Assembly: GCF_014192415.1 (NCBI RefSeq)
Contig: NZ_JACHXY010000001.1
Span: 1,736,001-1,800,000 of the forward strand
Direction of reading: 5' to 3'
Origin: Microbacterium proteolyticum
GTDB lineage: Bacteria; Actinomycetota; Actinomycetes; Actinomycetales; Microbacteriaceae
DNA length: 64,000 nt
Translations under genes and position numbers: made by a program
Shown here: positions 41,556 to 50,345 of the stretch, piece after piece
Layout: the number at the start of each line of letters is the position of its first letter
Position numbering within the stretch: position 1 is the stretch's first letter
Notes under the pieces: generated by a model
Told to the model about the DNA's origin: nothing
What the model saw: the letters and a program-made list of their open reading frames with translations, nothing else
The model's database searches: none

Positions 41556-43166
41556 TCAGGCCGTCTCTCCGGCCCTCGCCGCCTCGGGCTCGCGCCGCGA
41601 TGCGCCCGCTCCGAGCGTGAGCGTCGAAGCGAGCCCCAGGGCCAGGAAGGCCGCGGCGGTGAAGGCGGCGGCGCGCGTGCCGTCGCTGAAGGCCGCACGG
41701 GCGTTGATCGCCAGATCCTGTGTCTCGGGCGAGGCGTCGAGACCGACGATCGCCGCTCCGGCGCTGTCGACGACCTGCGAAACGACCTGGTCGCGTTCGG
41801 CCGCAGGGATTCCGCGATCGTCGAGAGTGGATGCCAACACCCCCGCGGTCGTCGAGAAGAGCACGGTACCGAGGATCGCGACGCCGAGGGCCGCGCCCAA
41901 CTGGCGCGCCGTCGACTGGGTGCCCGAGGCTTGGCCGCTCGCGGAGGGGGGGACGTCGGCCAGCACGACGCCGGTCAGCTGCGCGGTGGCGAGCCCTACG
42001 CCGAGCCCGTAGACGAAGAGGAAGGGGATGAGCGGTCCCCAGGTGGCATCCGGGGCGATGGTGAACGCGACGCCGGCGACGCCGATGATCTCGGCGAGGA
42101 GGCCGCCGCGCACGATCCACACCGGCGCTACCCTGCCGCTGAACGCCCCGGCCACGCCGCTCGCGACGAAGGAGCCCACGGCGAGGGCGAGGAGGAGCAG
42201 ACCCGTCTGCAGGGCGTCGAAGCCGATGACGAACTGCAGCCACAGCGGCAGTGCGAGGATGATGCCGAACTCGCCCAGCGACACGACGGCGGCCGCGATG
42301 TTGCCGTTGCGGAACGAGGCGATGCGGAAGAGGTCGAGGGCCAGGAGCGTCGATCGCCCCTGGCGCTGGCGACGTCGTCCCCACGCGACGAAGGCGACGA
42401 GGGCGACGACCGCCACCGCGAAGGCGACCGGTACGGGCGACAGGGAGAACGGCCAGGTCCATCCGCCCACGGTGGGGACGGTCGCAACGGTCCACCATCC
42501 GTACGTGCGTCCTTCGATGAGGCCGAAGACGAGCGGGGCCATCGTGAGCACCGACAGCAGGGCGCCGACGCCGTCGATGCGCTCGACACGGTCGCTGCGG
42601 GATTCGGCGACGGTGAGCAGGACGCCGATCACGATGACGACACCGAGCGGAATGTTGATCCCGAACGCCCACCGCCACGAGAAGGCGGTGGTCAGCCAGC
42701 CGCCGAGCAGGGGCCCGACGGCCGCCATGCCGCCGATCGTGGATCCCCACACGGCGAAGGCGATGCCGCGTTCGCGTCCGCGGAAGGTGGCGTTGATGAT
42801 CGACAGGGTCGTCGGCAGGATCATCGCACCGCCCACGCCCTGGACGAGTCGCGACAGGATCAGCAGCCCTCCGGTGGGGGCGAGGGAGGCGGCGACGGAG
42901 GCTCCGGCGAAGATGACGACGCCCCACAGCATCAGTCGACGTCGTCCGAATCGGTCGGCGAGGCTGCCGAAGACGAGCAGGAACGATGCGAAGACGAGGG
43001 TGTAGGCCTCCTGGACCCACTGCACCTCGGTCGAGGAGATCTTCAGCTCTTCGACGATCGAGGGGACGGCCACGTTGACGATCGTCGAGTCGACGATGAT
43101 CAGCGAGACGGCGATGCTGATGAAGACGAGTCCCGCCCACCGGCGGGATGTCTGGTTCCCGTTCAT
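41556..43166 (-). CDS. DHA2-family MFS drug efflux transporter, second copy
   Basis: This 536-residue transporter has 14 predicted helices. SLIIVDSTIVNVAVPSIVEEL is the DHA2 motif D1, GSLADRFGRRRLMLWG is motif A, and RLVQGVGGAMILPTTLSII and GPLLGGWLTTAFSWRWAF are the conserved B/C regions. It is not closely similar to the exporter at 38545. ATG 43166 is preceded at 6 nt by TAAGCT on the minus strand and an overlapping TAGCTAG palindrome, with no ribosome site. Expression is therefore probably leaderless and controlled by a regulator encoded elsewhere. Confidence 0.9.
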   Translation of the reverse strand: MNGNQTSRRWAGLVFISIAVSLIIVDSTIVNVAVPSIVEELKISSTEVQWVQEAYTLVFASFLLVFGSLADRFGRRRLMLWGVVIFAGASVAASLAPTGGLLILSRLVQGVGGAMILPTTLSIINATFRGRERGIAFAVWGSTIGGMAAVGPLLGGWLTTAFSWRWAFGINIPLGVVIVIGVLLTVAESRSDRVERIDGVGALLSVLTMAPLVFGLIEGRTYGWWTVATVPTVGGWTWPFSLSPVPVAFAVAVVALVAFVAWGRRRQRQGRSTLLALDLFRIASFRNGNIAAAVVSLGEFGIILALPLWLQFVIGFDALQTGLLLLALAVGSFVASGVAGAFSGRVAPVWIVRGGLLAEIIGVAGVAFTIAPDATWGPLIPFLFVYGLGVGLATAQLTGVVLADVPPSASGQASGTQSTARQLGAALGVAILGTVLFSTTAGVLASTLDDRGIPAAERDQVVSQVVDSAGAAIVGLDASPETQDLAINARAAFSDGTRAAAFTAAAFLALGLASTLTLGAGASRREPEAARAGETA

Positions 43167-43167
43167 G

Positions 43168-43186
43168 TAGCTAGCTTATCTAGCTA
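43168..43186. promoter_or_regulatory. TAGCTAG palindrome covering the DHA2 promoter and start
   Basis: TAGCTAG and CTAGCTA are perfect inverted 7-mers around CTTAT. The element begins 2 nt from the start codon and contains the presumed -10 (TAAGCT on the minus strand). It is one of the few AT-rich blocks nearby and probably a repressor site. Confidence 0.65.
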
Positions 43187-43193
43187 GTTGTGG

Positions 43194-43225
43194 GAGCGCG
43201 AGGGCTTGCGTGCACCTTCGCGCTC
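43194..43225 (-). terminator. Hairpin after the MarR-MFS operon
   Basis: GAGCGCGA and TCGCGCTC form a perfect 8-bp stem around a 16-nt loop, 41 nt past the MFS stop codon (43266) in the minus direction. Confidence 0.5.
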
Positions 43226-43265
43226 GCCCGGGCGCGCGCACGACGCAGGGCCTCGCCGGGGAGTA

Positions 43266-44639
43266 TCAGGCGCTGTGACGCGGACGGTGCACCGGGCGCG
43301 AAGAGCGCTCGCCCGGCGGCAGCGGGATCGGGGTCGTGCCGGCGATCTCGTCGCTGAAGTCCTCGGGTTCGGCCGGGATCGTCTGCAGGGGGCGCGTCTC
43401 GTCGACGGTGAGGCGGAAGCGCTTCGTCTCGTGGCGGTGGACGCGGCCCGACGCCAGCGTCCACGCGACGCCCACCCCGCACGCGACGAGGGCGACGGCG
43501 GCGGCCAGTCCGATCGCCGTCCGCGGCCCGAACTCCGTGGCCACGGCGCCGACGATCGGAGCGCCGACGGGGGTGCCGCCGAGCAGGATCGCCATGTACA
43601 ACGCGATCACCCGGCCGCGCAGCGACGGATCCGTGGTGGTCTGCACGTACCCGTTCGCGGTGGTGAGCGTCGTCACGACGCAGAAGCCGGTGAGCACCAA
43701 CGTGGCGGCGTACGTCGCATAGCTGGGGGCGAGCACCGAGAGGGCGGATGCCACGGCGAAGCCGCCCGTACCCACGACCACGACGCGCATCCGCGCGCGC
43801 TCACGGCGCGCGGCCAGGAGGGCGCCGGCCAGGGAGCCGATGGCGACGAAGGAGCTGAGCAGACCGAAGCCGTCGGCGCCGCGGCCGAACTCGAGGGCCA
43901 TCGTGGAGGCGAAGATCGGGAAGTTCATGCCGAAGGCGCCGAGGAGGAACACCATGACGAAGATGACGACGAGGTCGGGGCGGCCCGCGACGTAGCGGAA
44001 GCCGTCGGCCAGGCGAGCGGGACCGTTGCGCCGGGCGCGGGCAACGAGTTCGTGCGGCCGCATGATCAGCAGCGCGCCGAGCATCGCGAGGAACGTCACG
44101 GCGTTGACGAGGAACACCCACCCGGTGCCGACGAGCACGATCATCACGCCGGCGACGGCGGGGCCGATCAGCCGGGCGGTGTTGAACGACGCGGCGTTCA
44201 GCGCCACGGCGTTGGAGGCGTTCTCCTGCGACACGAGATCGGACACGAACGCCTGCCGTGCGGGGTTGTCGAACGCCGTCGCCACACCGAGGGCCAGCGC
44301 GAAGCCGTACATCAGGGGGAGCGTCATCGCTCCGGCGAGAAGCAGGATGCCGAGGCTCACGGCGAGGACGAGAAGGGCGCCCTGCGTGCACATGATGAGC
44401 TTGCGGCGATCGAAGCGATCGGCCACCCATCCGGTGACACCGACCAGCAGGAGCGGCGGGGCGAACTGCAGGGCCATCGTGACGCCCATGGCGGCGGCGT
44501 CGTTGTCGGTGAGCTGCGTGAGCACCACCCAGTTCTGGGCGGTGGCCTGCATCCAGGCGCCGACGTTGGAGACGAGTGCTCCGATGAACCAGACGCGGTA
44601 GTTGAAGATCGACAGCGACCGGAACATCGATGTGCTCAC
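43266..44639 (-). CDS. MFS transporter of the enterobactin-exporter (EntS)-like group
   Basis: This 457-residue transporter has about 12 helices. It starts with MFRSLSIFNYRVWFIGALVSNVGAWMQATAQNWVV, the typical N terminus of the DHA3/EntS-like group, with GVTGWVADRFDRRKLIM as motif A, AFDNPARQAFVSDLV and PSLRGRVIALYMAILLGGTPVGAP. About 60 hydrophilic residues form the C terminus. GTG 44639 overlaps the marR stop by 4 nt, so the two genes are one operon. It probably exports a drug or siderophore-like compound. The substrate is unknown. Confidence 0.88.
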   Translation of the reverse strand: MSTSMFRSLSIFNYRVWFIGALVSNVGAWMQATAQNWVVLTQLTDNDAAAMGVTMALQFAPPLLLVGVTGWVADRFDRRKLIMCTQGALLVLAVSLGILLLAGAMTLPLMYGFALALGVATAFDNPARQAFVSDLVSQENASNAVALNAASFNTARLIGPAVAGVMIVLVGTGWVFLVNAVTFLAMLGALLIMRPHELVARARRNGPARLADGFRYVAGRPDLVVIFVMVFLLGAFGMNFPIFASTMALEFGRGADGFGLLSSFVAIGSLAGALLAARRERARMRVVVVGTGGFAVASALSVLAPSYATYAATLVLTGFCVVTTLTTANGYVQTTTDPSLRGRVIALYMAILLGGTPVGAPIVGAVATEFGPRTAIGLAAAVALVACGVGVAWTLASGRVHRHETKRFRLTVDETRPLQTIPAEPEDFSDEIAGTTPIPLPPGERSSRPVHRPRHSA

Positions 44640-45097
44640 TTGTCGGCCACCTTCCTCATGATCAGGGCCGCGCGGGCCAGCGTCTCCCGCTCGTCGGGGG
44701 TCAGTGCGGCCAGCGACTCCTCGAGGAAGGCGTCGCGCCGCCGGACGGTCTCGTCGACGATCGTGCGGCCGTAGTCGGTGAGATCGATGCTCACCCGACG
44801 GCGGTCGACGGCATCCGGGATGCGTGTGATGTATCCGGCCCCCTCCAGGAGGGAGACGGTGCGGTTCATCGACGGCGCCGTGACGCGCTCCCGATCGGCC
44901 AGTTGACCGAGCGTGTGCGCGCCGTGCACCGTCAGCGCGGCGAGGACGGCGAACTGCCCGTCGCTCATGGTGTCGACGGCTCGTTGCGCCCGGAGGCGGC
45001 GAGCCAGTCGGAATGTCGCCATGCGCAGCTCGGAAGCTGCGGCGCTGTGGTCAGGAATGTTGTCGGTGAGGGGGGATTCGTCGACGCTGTCATTCAT
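44636..45097 (-). CDS. MarR-family transcriptional regulator
   Basis: This 153-residue winged-helix regulator has the helix-turn-helix and wing in LGQLADRERVTAPSMNRTVSLLEGAGYITRIPDAVDRRRVSIDLTDYGR, a classic MarR pattern with the conserved DRR wing. It heads a two-gene operon with an exporter and probably represses it until a ligand binds. ATG 45097 has a CAGGAAC site and lies 11 nt from an inverted repeat that is its likely autoregulatory operator. Confidence 0.9.
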   Translation of the reverse strand: MNDSVDESPLTDNIPDHSAAASELRMATFRLARRLRAQRAVDTMSDGQFAVLAALTVHGAHTLGQLADRERVTAPSMNRTVSLLEGAGYITRIPDAVDRRRVSIDLTDYGRTIVDETVRRRDAFLEESLAALTPDERETLARAALIMRKVADK

Positions 45098-45107
45098 GTT
45101 CCTGATC

Positions 45108-45137
45108 GTTAGCCTAACTCATTAGCCGTGCTAACGG
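45108..45137. promoter_or_regulatory. Probable MarR operator
   Basis: CGTTAGC (45108-45114) and GCTAACG (45131-45137) are perfect inverted arms, and an inner CTAA-CTCA-TTAG (45115-45126) adds a second symmetric site. The block lies between the divergent marR and hydrolase genes and contains a TAGGCT -10-like sequence for marR. Confidence 0.65.
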
Positions 45138-45225
45138 AATGGATGCCGCCGATTCGGCCGTTTCGGCCCCGGTCGACGCGTCCGCCACCGGGCGCCCCGG
45201 TAGCCGGCAGCCGTACACTCGGCCC

Positions 45226-46092
45226 ATGCCCGAGTTCGTCGACGCCTACGGCATCCCGATCGTCTACGACGTGTACGAGGCGGCCGAGCCGCGCGCGGTG
45301 GTGCAGCTGCTGCACGGCGTGGGCGAGCACGCGGGTCGCTACGAGGCCCTGATCGAGGCTCTCGTCGCGAACGGGTACACCGTGTACGCCGACGATCACC
45401 GGGGACACGGGCGCACCGGACTTCGGCAGTGGGGCGGTGACCACGGCAAGCTGGGTCGGCTCGGCCCCGGCGGGGTGGATGCCGCGCGCGATGCCGTCTG
45501 GACGTTGACGCAGCGCATCCGTGACGCGCATCCCGACCTCCCGCTCGTGCTCCTCGGGCACTCGTGGGGGTCGTTCCTGGCGCAGATGCTGCTCGACCGG
45601 CATCCCGAGGCCTTCGACGCCGTCGTGCTGAGCGGCACCGCTCTGCGGTGGCCGGGCTCCCTGAACGCCGGAGACCTGAACGGCCCGTGGAAGCATCTGC
45701 GCGGCTCCGGGATGGAGTGGTTGTCGAGCGACGAGCAGGTCGGACGCGACTTCATCGACGACCCGCTCACCACGTCTACTCCGCTGCTGCGACTGTTCGG
45801 GCCGATCGAGGCGGCGAAGCTGTTCGGCCGTCCGCGACGGGATCTCGGTCGAGACGTGCCGATGCTCCTCATGGTGGGACGCGACGACACCGTCGGTGGT
45901 CCCCGGAGCGTGCACCTACTGGCCGATGCCTATCGTGAGCGATCCGGTCTGACCGACGTCACGGTGCGGGTCTATCCCGGGGCCCGCCACGAGATCTTCG
46001 CCGAGCTGCAGCAGGCCGAGGTGCGCGCCGACCTGCTCGCCTGGCTGGATGAGCGGCTGCCCACCCGCGCCACACCGTCGTCGGCGGACTGA
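45226..46092 (+). CDS. Alpha/beta hydrolase, monoacylglycerol-lipase-like
   Basis: This 288-residue serine hydrolase of the Hydrolase_4 group carries VQLLHGVGEHAGRYEAL (oxyanion loop HGxGEH), YADDHRGHGRTG, the nucleophile elbow LLGHSWGSFLAQ, an acidic residue in MLLMVGRDDTVGG and the His in PGARHEIFAEL. It should cleave lipid or other carboxylic esters. It has no signal peptide. ATG 45226 is preceded by TACACT (45214-45219) at 6 nt, a clean leaderless arrangement. An in-frame upstream ATG (45139) lies in the MarR control region and is less likely. Confidence 0.85.
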   Translation: MPEFVDAYGIPIVYDVYEAAEPRAVVQLLHGVGEHAGRYEALIEALVANGYTVYADDHRGHGRTGLRQWGGDHGKLGRLGPGGVDAARDAVWTLTQRIRDAHPDLPLVLLGHSWGSFLAQMLLDRHPEAFDAVVLSGTALRWPGSLNAGDLNGPWKHLRGSGMEWLSSDEQVGRDFIDDPLTTSTPLLRLFGPIEAAKLFGRPRRDLGRDVPMLLMVGRDDTVGGPRSVHLLADAYRERSGLTDVTVRVYPGARHEIFAELQQAEVRADLLAWLDERLPTRATPSSAD

Positions 46093-46335
46093 GCGGCCCC
46101 GGAGGCGGGCCGTCCGAGAGGGGACGAGAAGCCGCTCCGGCACCCGGCCCCTCTCCCCCCAACGGCGGCATCGGAAGCGGTGACGCAACCCGCCGATGAC
46201 TCCAGCCTGCGGGAGTGAGGGCGTGCGGGGGAGAGCCGGAAGCGGTCATGTCCGCAAGAGGGCGCCCGGATGCCGACCGTCGACGACGCGCCCGACGCGC
46301 GTGCAGTTATTGCGCCTAACGGCTACACCTTTTGG

Positions 46336-46364
46336 TTGCTATCCCGCAAAAGCCTGGGTACTGT
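46336..46364 (+). promoter_or_regulatory. Promoter of the ebo-type cluster
   Basis: The 402-bp region 46093-46494 holds no gene. Inside a rare AT-rich patch (46300-46365) there is TTGCTA (46336-46341), a 17-nt spacer and TACTGT (46359-46364), a good sigma70-type promoter. CTTTTG/CAAAAG inverted arms flank the -35 box. The implied 5' leader is about 120 nt. Confidence 0.65.
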
Positions 46365-46494
46365 CGGGAGGGCCGGGACGTCGATGACGAGTCCCGGCCC
46401 GCACACCCGAACCGCCCGCCATCCCCCTGGAGCGCGTCCCTCTCCCGGTCCTCGGACCGGTCGATCGCGCGCGCCCGGATCGTCACGTCCCTCA

Positions 46495-47712
46495 ATGAAG
46501 AACGGATCCCGCGTGAACACTTCCGACACCACCCCCACCGCCGGCGTCGGCGCGTGGTTCATCGGCGCACGAGGATCGCTCGCCACGACGGCGACGATCG
46601 GCATCCACGCCCTCGCCCTCGGAGCGGCCTCTCCGGTCGGTCTCACCACCGAGACCGAGGCCGTTCGCGTGTCGGAGTTCCCGGCGGTCTCCGACATCGT
46701 CGTCGGCGGACACGACATCGCCACCACGCCGCTGGAGGAGCGGGCCGAGCACCTCGCCGCCGGGGGCATGTTTCCCGCAGCCCTCGTCGAGGCCGTACGC
46801 GAACGGCTCCGTGGCACCGAGGAGAACCTCCGCGCCGTGCCCACGCTCACCACCACGCAGCAGGAGGAGATCGACCTGCTCGCCGCCGACATCGTCGACT
46901 TCCGCGACCGTCACGGCCTGCGCGAAGTCGTCGTGATCGACGTCTCGTCCACCGAACCTCTGCCGCCCTACCATCCCGGTTTCGAAGACGATGAGGTGCT
47001 GCAGACCGCCCTCACGACCCCGGGTGTGCGGGTGCTCCCGCCCAGTTCACGCGCTGCCCTCGCCGCCATCGCGGCCGGTGCCGCCTACGCCGCCTTCACC
47101 CCCTCGGCATCCCTGAATCTGCCCGTGCTGCGCGCACGCGCCGAGCGCGCCGGTATCGCGTACGCCGGTCAGGACGGCAAGACGGGCGAGACACTGCTGC
47201 GCACGGTCCTCGCACCGATGTTCGCCGCCCGCGGATTCCGCGTGCAGTCCTGGGCGGGGACCAACCTGCTCGGAGGCGGCGACGGCGCCACCCTGGCCGA
47301 CCCGGAGGCCGTGCGCTCCAAGCTGGTGTCGAAGAACCGCGGGCTGCACGCGCTCGTCGGCGACGACGTCGTCGCCCCCCTGCACATCGACAACGTGCCC
47401 GACCTCGGCGACGTCAAGACCGCGTGGGACCACGTGAGTGCGACCGGTTTCCTCGGGAGCCGCGTCACCCTGCAGACCACGTGGAGCGCGTACGACTCCG
47501 CGCTCGCCGCACCCCTGGTGATCGACCTCGTGCGATCGCTGTCGCTGGCCACCCGCGCCGGTCACGCCGGCGTCGTCCCGGCCCTCGGCTGCTTCTTCAA
47601 AGACCCGTGGGGCAGTGACGTGCACGGCTTCGGCGAGCAGACGGCGCAGTTCGTCTCGTGGGTGCACGAGACGGCGACCGCCGTGGCGGCGGCGCGGGTC
47701 GCCGCACCGTGA
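46495..47712 (+). CDS. Inositol-3-phosphate synthase-like protein of an ebo-type cluster
   Basis: This 405-residue protein belongs to the myo-inositol-1-phosphate synthase family, which converts glucose-6-phosphate to inositol-3-phosphate with NAD. The Rossmann loop is WFIGARGSLATTATIG, the catalytic-domain signature is AGQDGKTGETLLRTVLAPMFAARGF, and the conserved NLLGGGDGATLADPE and SKLVSKNRGL follow. The sequence is divergent from housekeeping Ino1. ATG 46495 is taken as start. GTG 46513, six codons on, is possible. The stop overlaps the next start (GTGA), tying it to the cluster, where it may replace the sugar-phosphate cyclase EboD. The true product could be inositol phosphate or another cyclitol. 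Confidence 0.8.
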   Translation: MKNGSRVNTSDTTPTAGVGAWFIGARGSLATTATIGIHALALGAASPVGLTTETEAVRVSEFPAVSDIVVGGHDIATTPLEERAEHLAAGGMFPAALVEAVRERLRGTEENLRAVPTLTTTQQEEIDLLAADIVDFRDRHGLREVVVIDVSSTEPLPPYHPGFEDDEVLQTALTTPGVRVLPPSSRAALAAIAAGAAYAAFTPSASLNLPVLRARAERAGIAYAGQDGKTGETLLRTVLAPMFAARGFRVQSWAGTNLLGGGDGATLADPEAVRSKLVSKNRGLHALVGDDVVAPLHIDNVPDLGDVKTAWDHVSATGFLGSRVTLQTTWSAYDSALAAPLVIDLVRSLSLATRAGHAGVVPALGCFFKDPWGSDVHGFGEQTAQFVSWVHETATAVAAARVAAP

Positions 47713-48575
47713 CTCGGGCTGCGGACTACCTCGACCTCGTGCGCGCCCCCGCGTCGCTGACCGTCCTGGGTGACGCGCTCGTCGGTGGTCTCAGCGCACG
47801 CGGCCCGGGCGGCGACGGCGCGGTGCGCGCGGGTGTCCTCGCGGTGTCGTCGGTGTGCCTCTACAGCGCCGGCATGGCCCTGAACGACTGGGCGGACGCC
47901 GATCTCGACGCCGTCGAGCGACCGGAACGCCCCATCCCGTCGGGGCGTATCTCGCGGTCGCGCGCTCTCGCCGCCGGCGCGGGGCTGACGCTGGTCGGCG
48001 TCGGCTCGGCGTTCGTCGCCGGACCTCGTTCGGGCGCCGTGTCGCTCGCGCTCGCGGGCGCGCTGTGGGCGTACGACCTCGTCTTCAAGTCCACGGTGGC
48101 GGGTCCGGTGGTGATGGCTGCCTGCCGCGGACTCGACGTGATGATGGGCGCCGCAGGTCCGGGGTGGCGCCGAGCGCTCCTTCCTGCCGGTGCTGTCGCC
48201 GCCCACACGGTCGCGGTCACCGCCGTCTCGCGCGGGGAGGTCGACGGATCGACCCGCACCATCGGACGCGCCGCGGTGGGCGCCGGCGTCGCCGTCGCGG
48301 CGTCCGGTCTCGCGGGCCCGGGCGACCGCGCGGCCGCAGCACTCGGCGGCGCCCGCTACCTCGCCGCGGTGCTGCCGGGGCACCTCGCCGTCGCACGAGA
48401 CCCCGACGCGGCCACGGCGCGGGCCGCCACCCGGGCGGGTATCCGCGCGGTCGTGCCGCTGCAGGTCGCGCTGGCCGCCCGCGCCGGTTCGACGATCGCC
48501 ACCCTCGCACTGCTCGGGGTCGAGGCCATCGGCCTCGCGCTCGGGCGCCGCCGCTCCCGAGGAGACATCACATGA
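47709..48575 (+). CDS. eboC: UbiA-superfamily prenyltransferase (EboC / SCO3242-like)
   Basis: This 288-residue integral membrane enzyme has about eight hydrophobic segments. The first Asp-rich motif is LNDWADADLDAVERPERPIPSG, the Mg-diphosphate binding site of UbiA enzymes. The second motif is weaker (CRGLDVMMGAAG). It should transfer a polyprenyl group to a small acceptor at the membrane. GTG 47709 overlaps the upstream stop, and the stop overlaps the next ATG. Cyclitol synthase plus prenyltransferase suggests a lipid-linked cyclitol carrier, which is inference. Confidence 0.85.
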   Translation: MTRAADYLDLVRAPASLTVLGDALVGGLSARGPGGDGAVRAGVLAVSSVCLYSAGMALNDWADADLDAVERPERPIPSGRISRSRALAAGAGLTLVGVGSAFVAGPRSGAVSLALAGALWAYDLVFKSTVAGPVVMAACRGLDVMMGAAGPGWRRALLPAGAVAAHTVAVTAVSRGEVDGSTRTIGRAAVGAGVAVAASGLAGPGDRAAAALGGARYLAAVLPGHLAVARDPDAATARAATRAGIRAVVPLQVALAARAGSTIATLALLGVEAIGLALGRRRSRGDIT

Positions 48576-50344
48576 ACGACGTGGCCTGGAGCTGGGGATA
48601 CGGCACGAACGGCTTCACCGATCATCCGCTGCCGGTGGCGCTCGACGTGATGCAGGGCGAGGGATACACCGCCGTCGCCCTCACCCTCGGCCACCCTCAC
48701 CTCGATCCGTTCGCCCCCGACTGGCGCGCCCAGGCCGAGGCGCAGGCGGCCGACCTCCGCCGCCGGGGCCTGCGGGTCGTCGTCGAGACCGGCACCCGCT
48801 ACCTGCTCGATCCCGTGCGCAAGCACCGCCCGACCCTCGTCGACCGCAACGCCGAGCCGCGCATGGTGTTCCTCCGCCGCGCGATCGAGATCGCCGCCAT
48901 CCTCGACGCGGAGTGCGTGTCGCTGTGGAGCGGCGTGCTGCCCGACGACGTCTCGATCGACGCCGCACGCGTGCTGCTCGACGAACGCCTGCTCGAGCTC
49001 ACCGCGGTCGCCGCCGCGGCCGGCGTCACTCTCGCCCTCGAGCCCGAACCCGGCATGGTGGTCGAGACCGTCGCCGACGCCCTGGCCGTCCGCGCCCGCA
49101 TCGGACACCCCGCGATCCTCGGCATCACCGTCGATCTGGGTCACTGCGTCGTCGTCGAACCCGACGGGGTGGTGGGGGCACTACGCGCCGCGGGCGCCCT
49201 GCTGCGCAACGTGCAGGCCGACGACATGCTCCCGCACGCGCACGAACACCTCCCTTTCGGTGAGGGAGTGCTCGACCTGGACGCCGCCCTCGCCGCCCTC
49301 CGCGAGATCGGCTACCGGGGCGTCGTCGCCGTCGAACTGCCCCGACACGCGCACGCGGCCCCGACTCTCGCGCGCGAGAGCATGGCGGCGCTCGTCGCGG
49401 CGGCGGAGCGCTCCGGTGCGGCCGGTGCGGCTTCGGCGGCGGCTACGTCGGCGACTGCCGCGTCGGCGACGGGAGGAGATGCGGCGACGGGGGGAGCGCC
49501 TGAGGCCGCGGCATCCTCCGCTCCCGGAATCTCCTCCCATGGCGCGGTGCCCGTGACGACGGGAGGGTCGGAGCCCGGGGGAGGGCCCTACGTGCCGTCC
49601 ACGCCCTCCGCTCCTCCCACGCCCTCCACCGCGCCCGCTCCCAGCGCCTGCACCGCGCCCGCTCCCAGCGCCTGCACCGCGCCCGCTCCCAGCGCCTGCA
49701 CCGCGCCCGCTCCCAGCGCCTCCACCGCGCCCGCGGCCGGCGCTCCCACCGCGCCCGCCCCACGGTTCACGCACCCCTGGACGGCCCGCGCCGCCGAGGA
49801 CGTCCGAATGGATGCCACCCGCGCCGCGCACCTGTTCGCCTCGGCCGGCCGCGAGGTGGGCCGCGAACCCCTCTCCGCAGACCCCTTCGCGCCGACCGCC
49901 GACGACGCCGCGCGGGCCGTGATCGTCGCCGCCCTGGCCGACAGCGGTGCCGACCCCGCCGTGGCCGCCGCCCTGTACCGACGCGGCGACGACGCCGAGC
50001 GCCGCGGGGTGCTCCGGGGGCTCGACGCGATCGCCGCTCCTCCTCCGGCGTGGCGCGACGCCGGCGTCGACCTCGTCGTCGACGCCCTCCGCGCCAACGA
50101 CACCCGCCTCGTCGCCGCCGCCCTCGGCTCGTTCGCCGCGGCCCACCTCGACGATCACGCGTGGCGTCACGGCGTGCTGAAGTGCGTGTTCCTCGGCATC
50201 CCCCTCTCCGTCGTGGCGGAATTGGACGCTCGGGCCGACGACGAGCTCGCCGCGATGGCCACGCGCTTCGCCGAGGAGCGCCGCGCCGCCGGCCGATCCG
50301 TGCCCGACGACCTCACCCTCCTGCTCGCTCGTGAAAGGGCCTGA
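48572..50344 (+). CDS. eboA: Sugar phosphate isomerase/epimerase-like TIM barrel fused to an EboA domain
   Basis: This 590-residue protein has three parts. Residues 1-275 form a xylose-isomerase-like TIM barrel (YGTNGFTDHPLPVALDVMQGEGY, LALEPEPGMVVETV, ITVDLGHCVVVEP, GVVAVELPRHAHA). About 276-410 is a low-complexity Ala/Pro/Ser/Thr linker that includes four copies of TAPAPSA(C/S) starting at residue 353. About 411-590 is a helical EboA domain (ATRAAHLFASAGREV, LDDHAWRHGVLKCVFLGIPL). EboA is normally a separate protein of unknown function in ebo clusters. ATG 48572 overlaps the upstream stop, and a RBS GGAG lies 10 nt before it. Confidence 0.85.
   Translation: MNDVAWSWGYGTNGFTDHPLPVALDVMQGEGYTAVALTLGHPHLDPFAPDWRAQAEAQAADLRRRGLRVVVETGTRYLLDPVRKHRPTLVDRNAEPRMVFLRRAIEIAAILDAECVSLWSGVLPDDVSIDAARVLLDERLLELTAVAAAAGVTLALEPEPGMVVETVADALAVRARIGHPAILGITVDLGHCVVVEPDGVVGALRAAGALLRNVQADDMLPHAHEHLPFGEGVLDLDAALAALREIGYRGVVAVELPRHAHAAPTLARESMAALVAAAERSGAAGAASAAATSATAASATGGDAATGGAPEAAASSAPGISSHGAVPVTTGGSEPGGGPYVPSTPSAPPTPSTAPAPSACTAPAPSACTAPAPSACTAPAPSASTAPAAGAPTAPAPRFTHPWTARAAEDVRMDATRAAHLFASAGREVGREPLSADPFAPTADDAARAVIVAALADSGADPAVAAALYRRGDDAERRGVLRGLDAIAAPPPAWRDAGVDLVVDALRANDTRLVAAALGSFAAAHLDDHAWRHGVLKCVFLGIPLSVVAELDARADDELAAMATRFAEERRAAGRSVPDDLTLLLARERA
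49628..49723 (+). repeat. In-frame 24-bp tandem repeat (4 copies) in the eboA fusion linker
   Basis: The unit ACCGCGCCCGCTCCCAGCGC plus CTGC is repeated three times exactly, and a fourth time with one base change (CTGC to CTCC). Each unit codes for TAPAPSAC, the last for TAPAPSAS. Because the unit is a multiple of three, copy-number change alters linker length without breaking the frame. Confidence 0.95.
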
Positions 50345-50345
50345 C

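Noticed and set aside
49628..49723. Tandem repeats considered as a CRISPR array
   Set aside because: Repeats are contiguous 24-bp units without spacers, in frame inside a coding linker. No cas genes are present.
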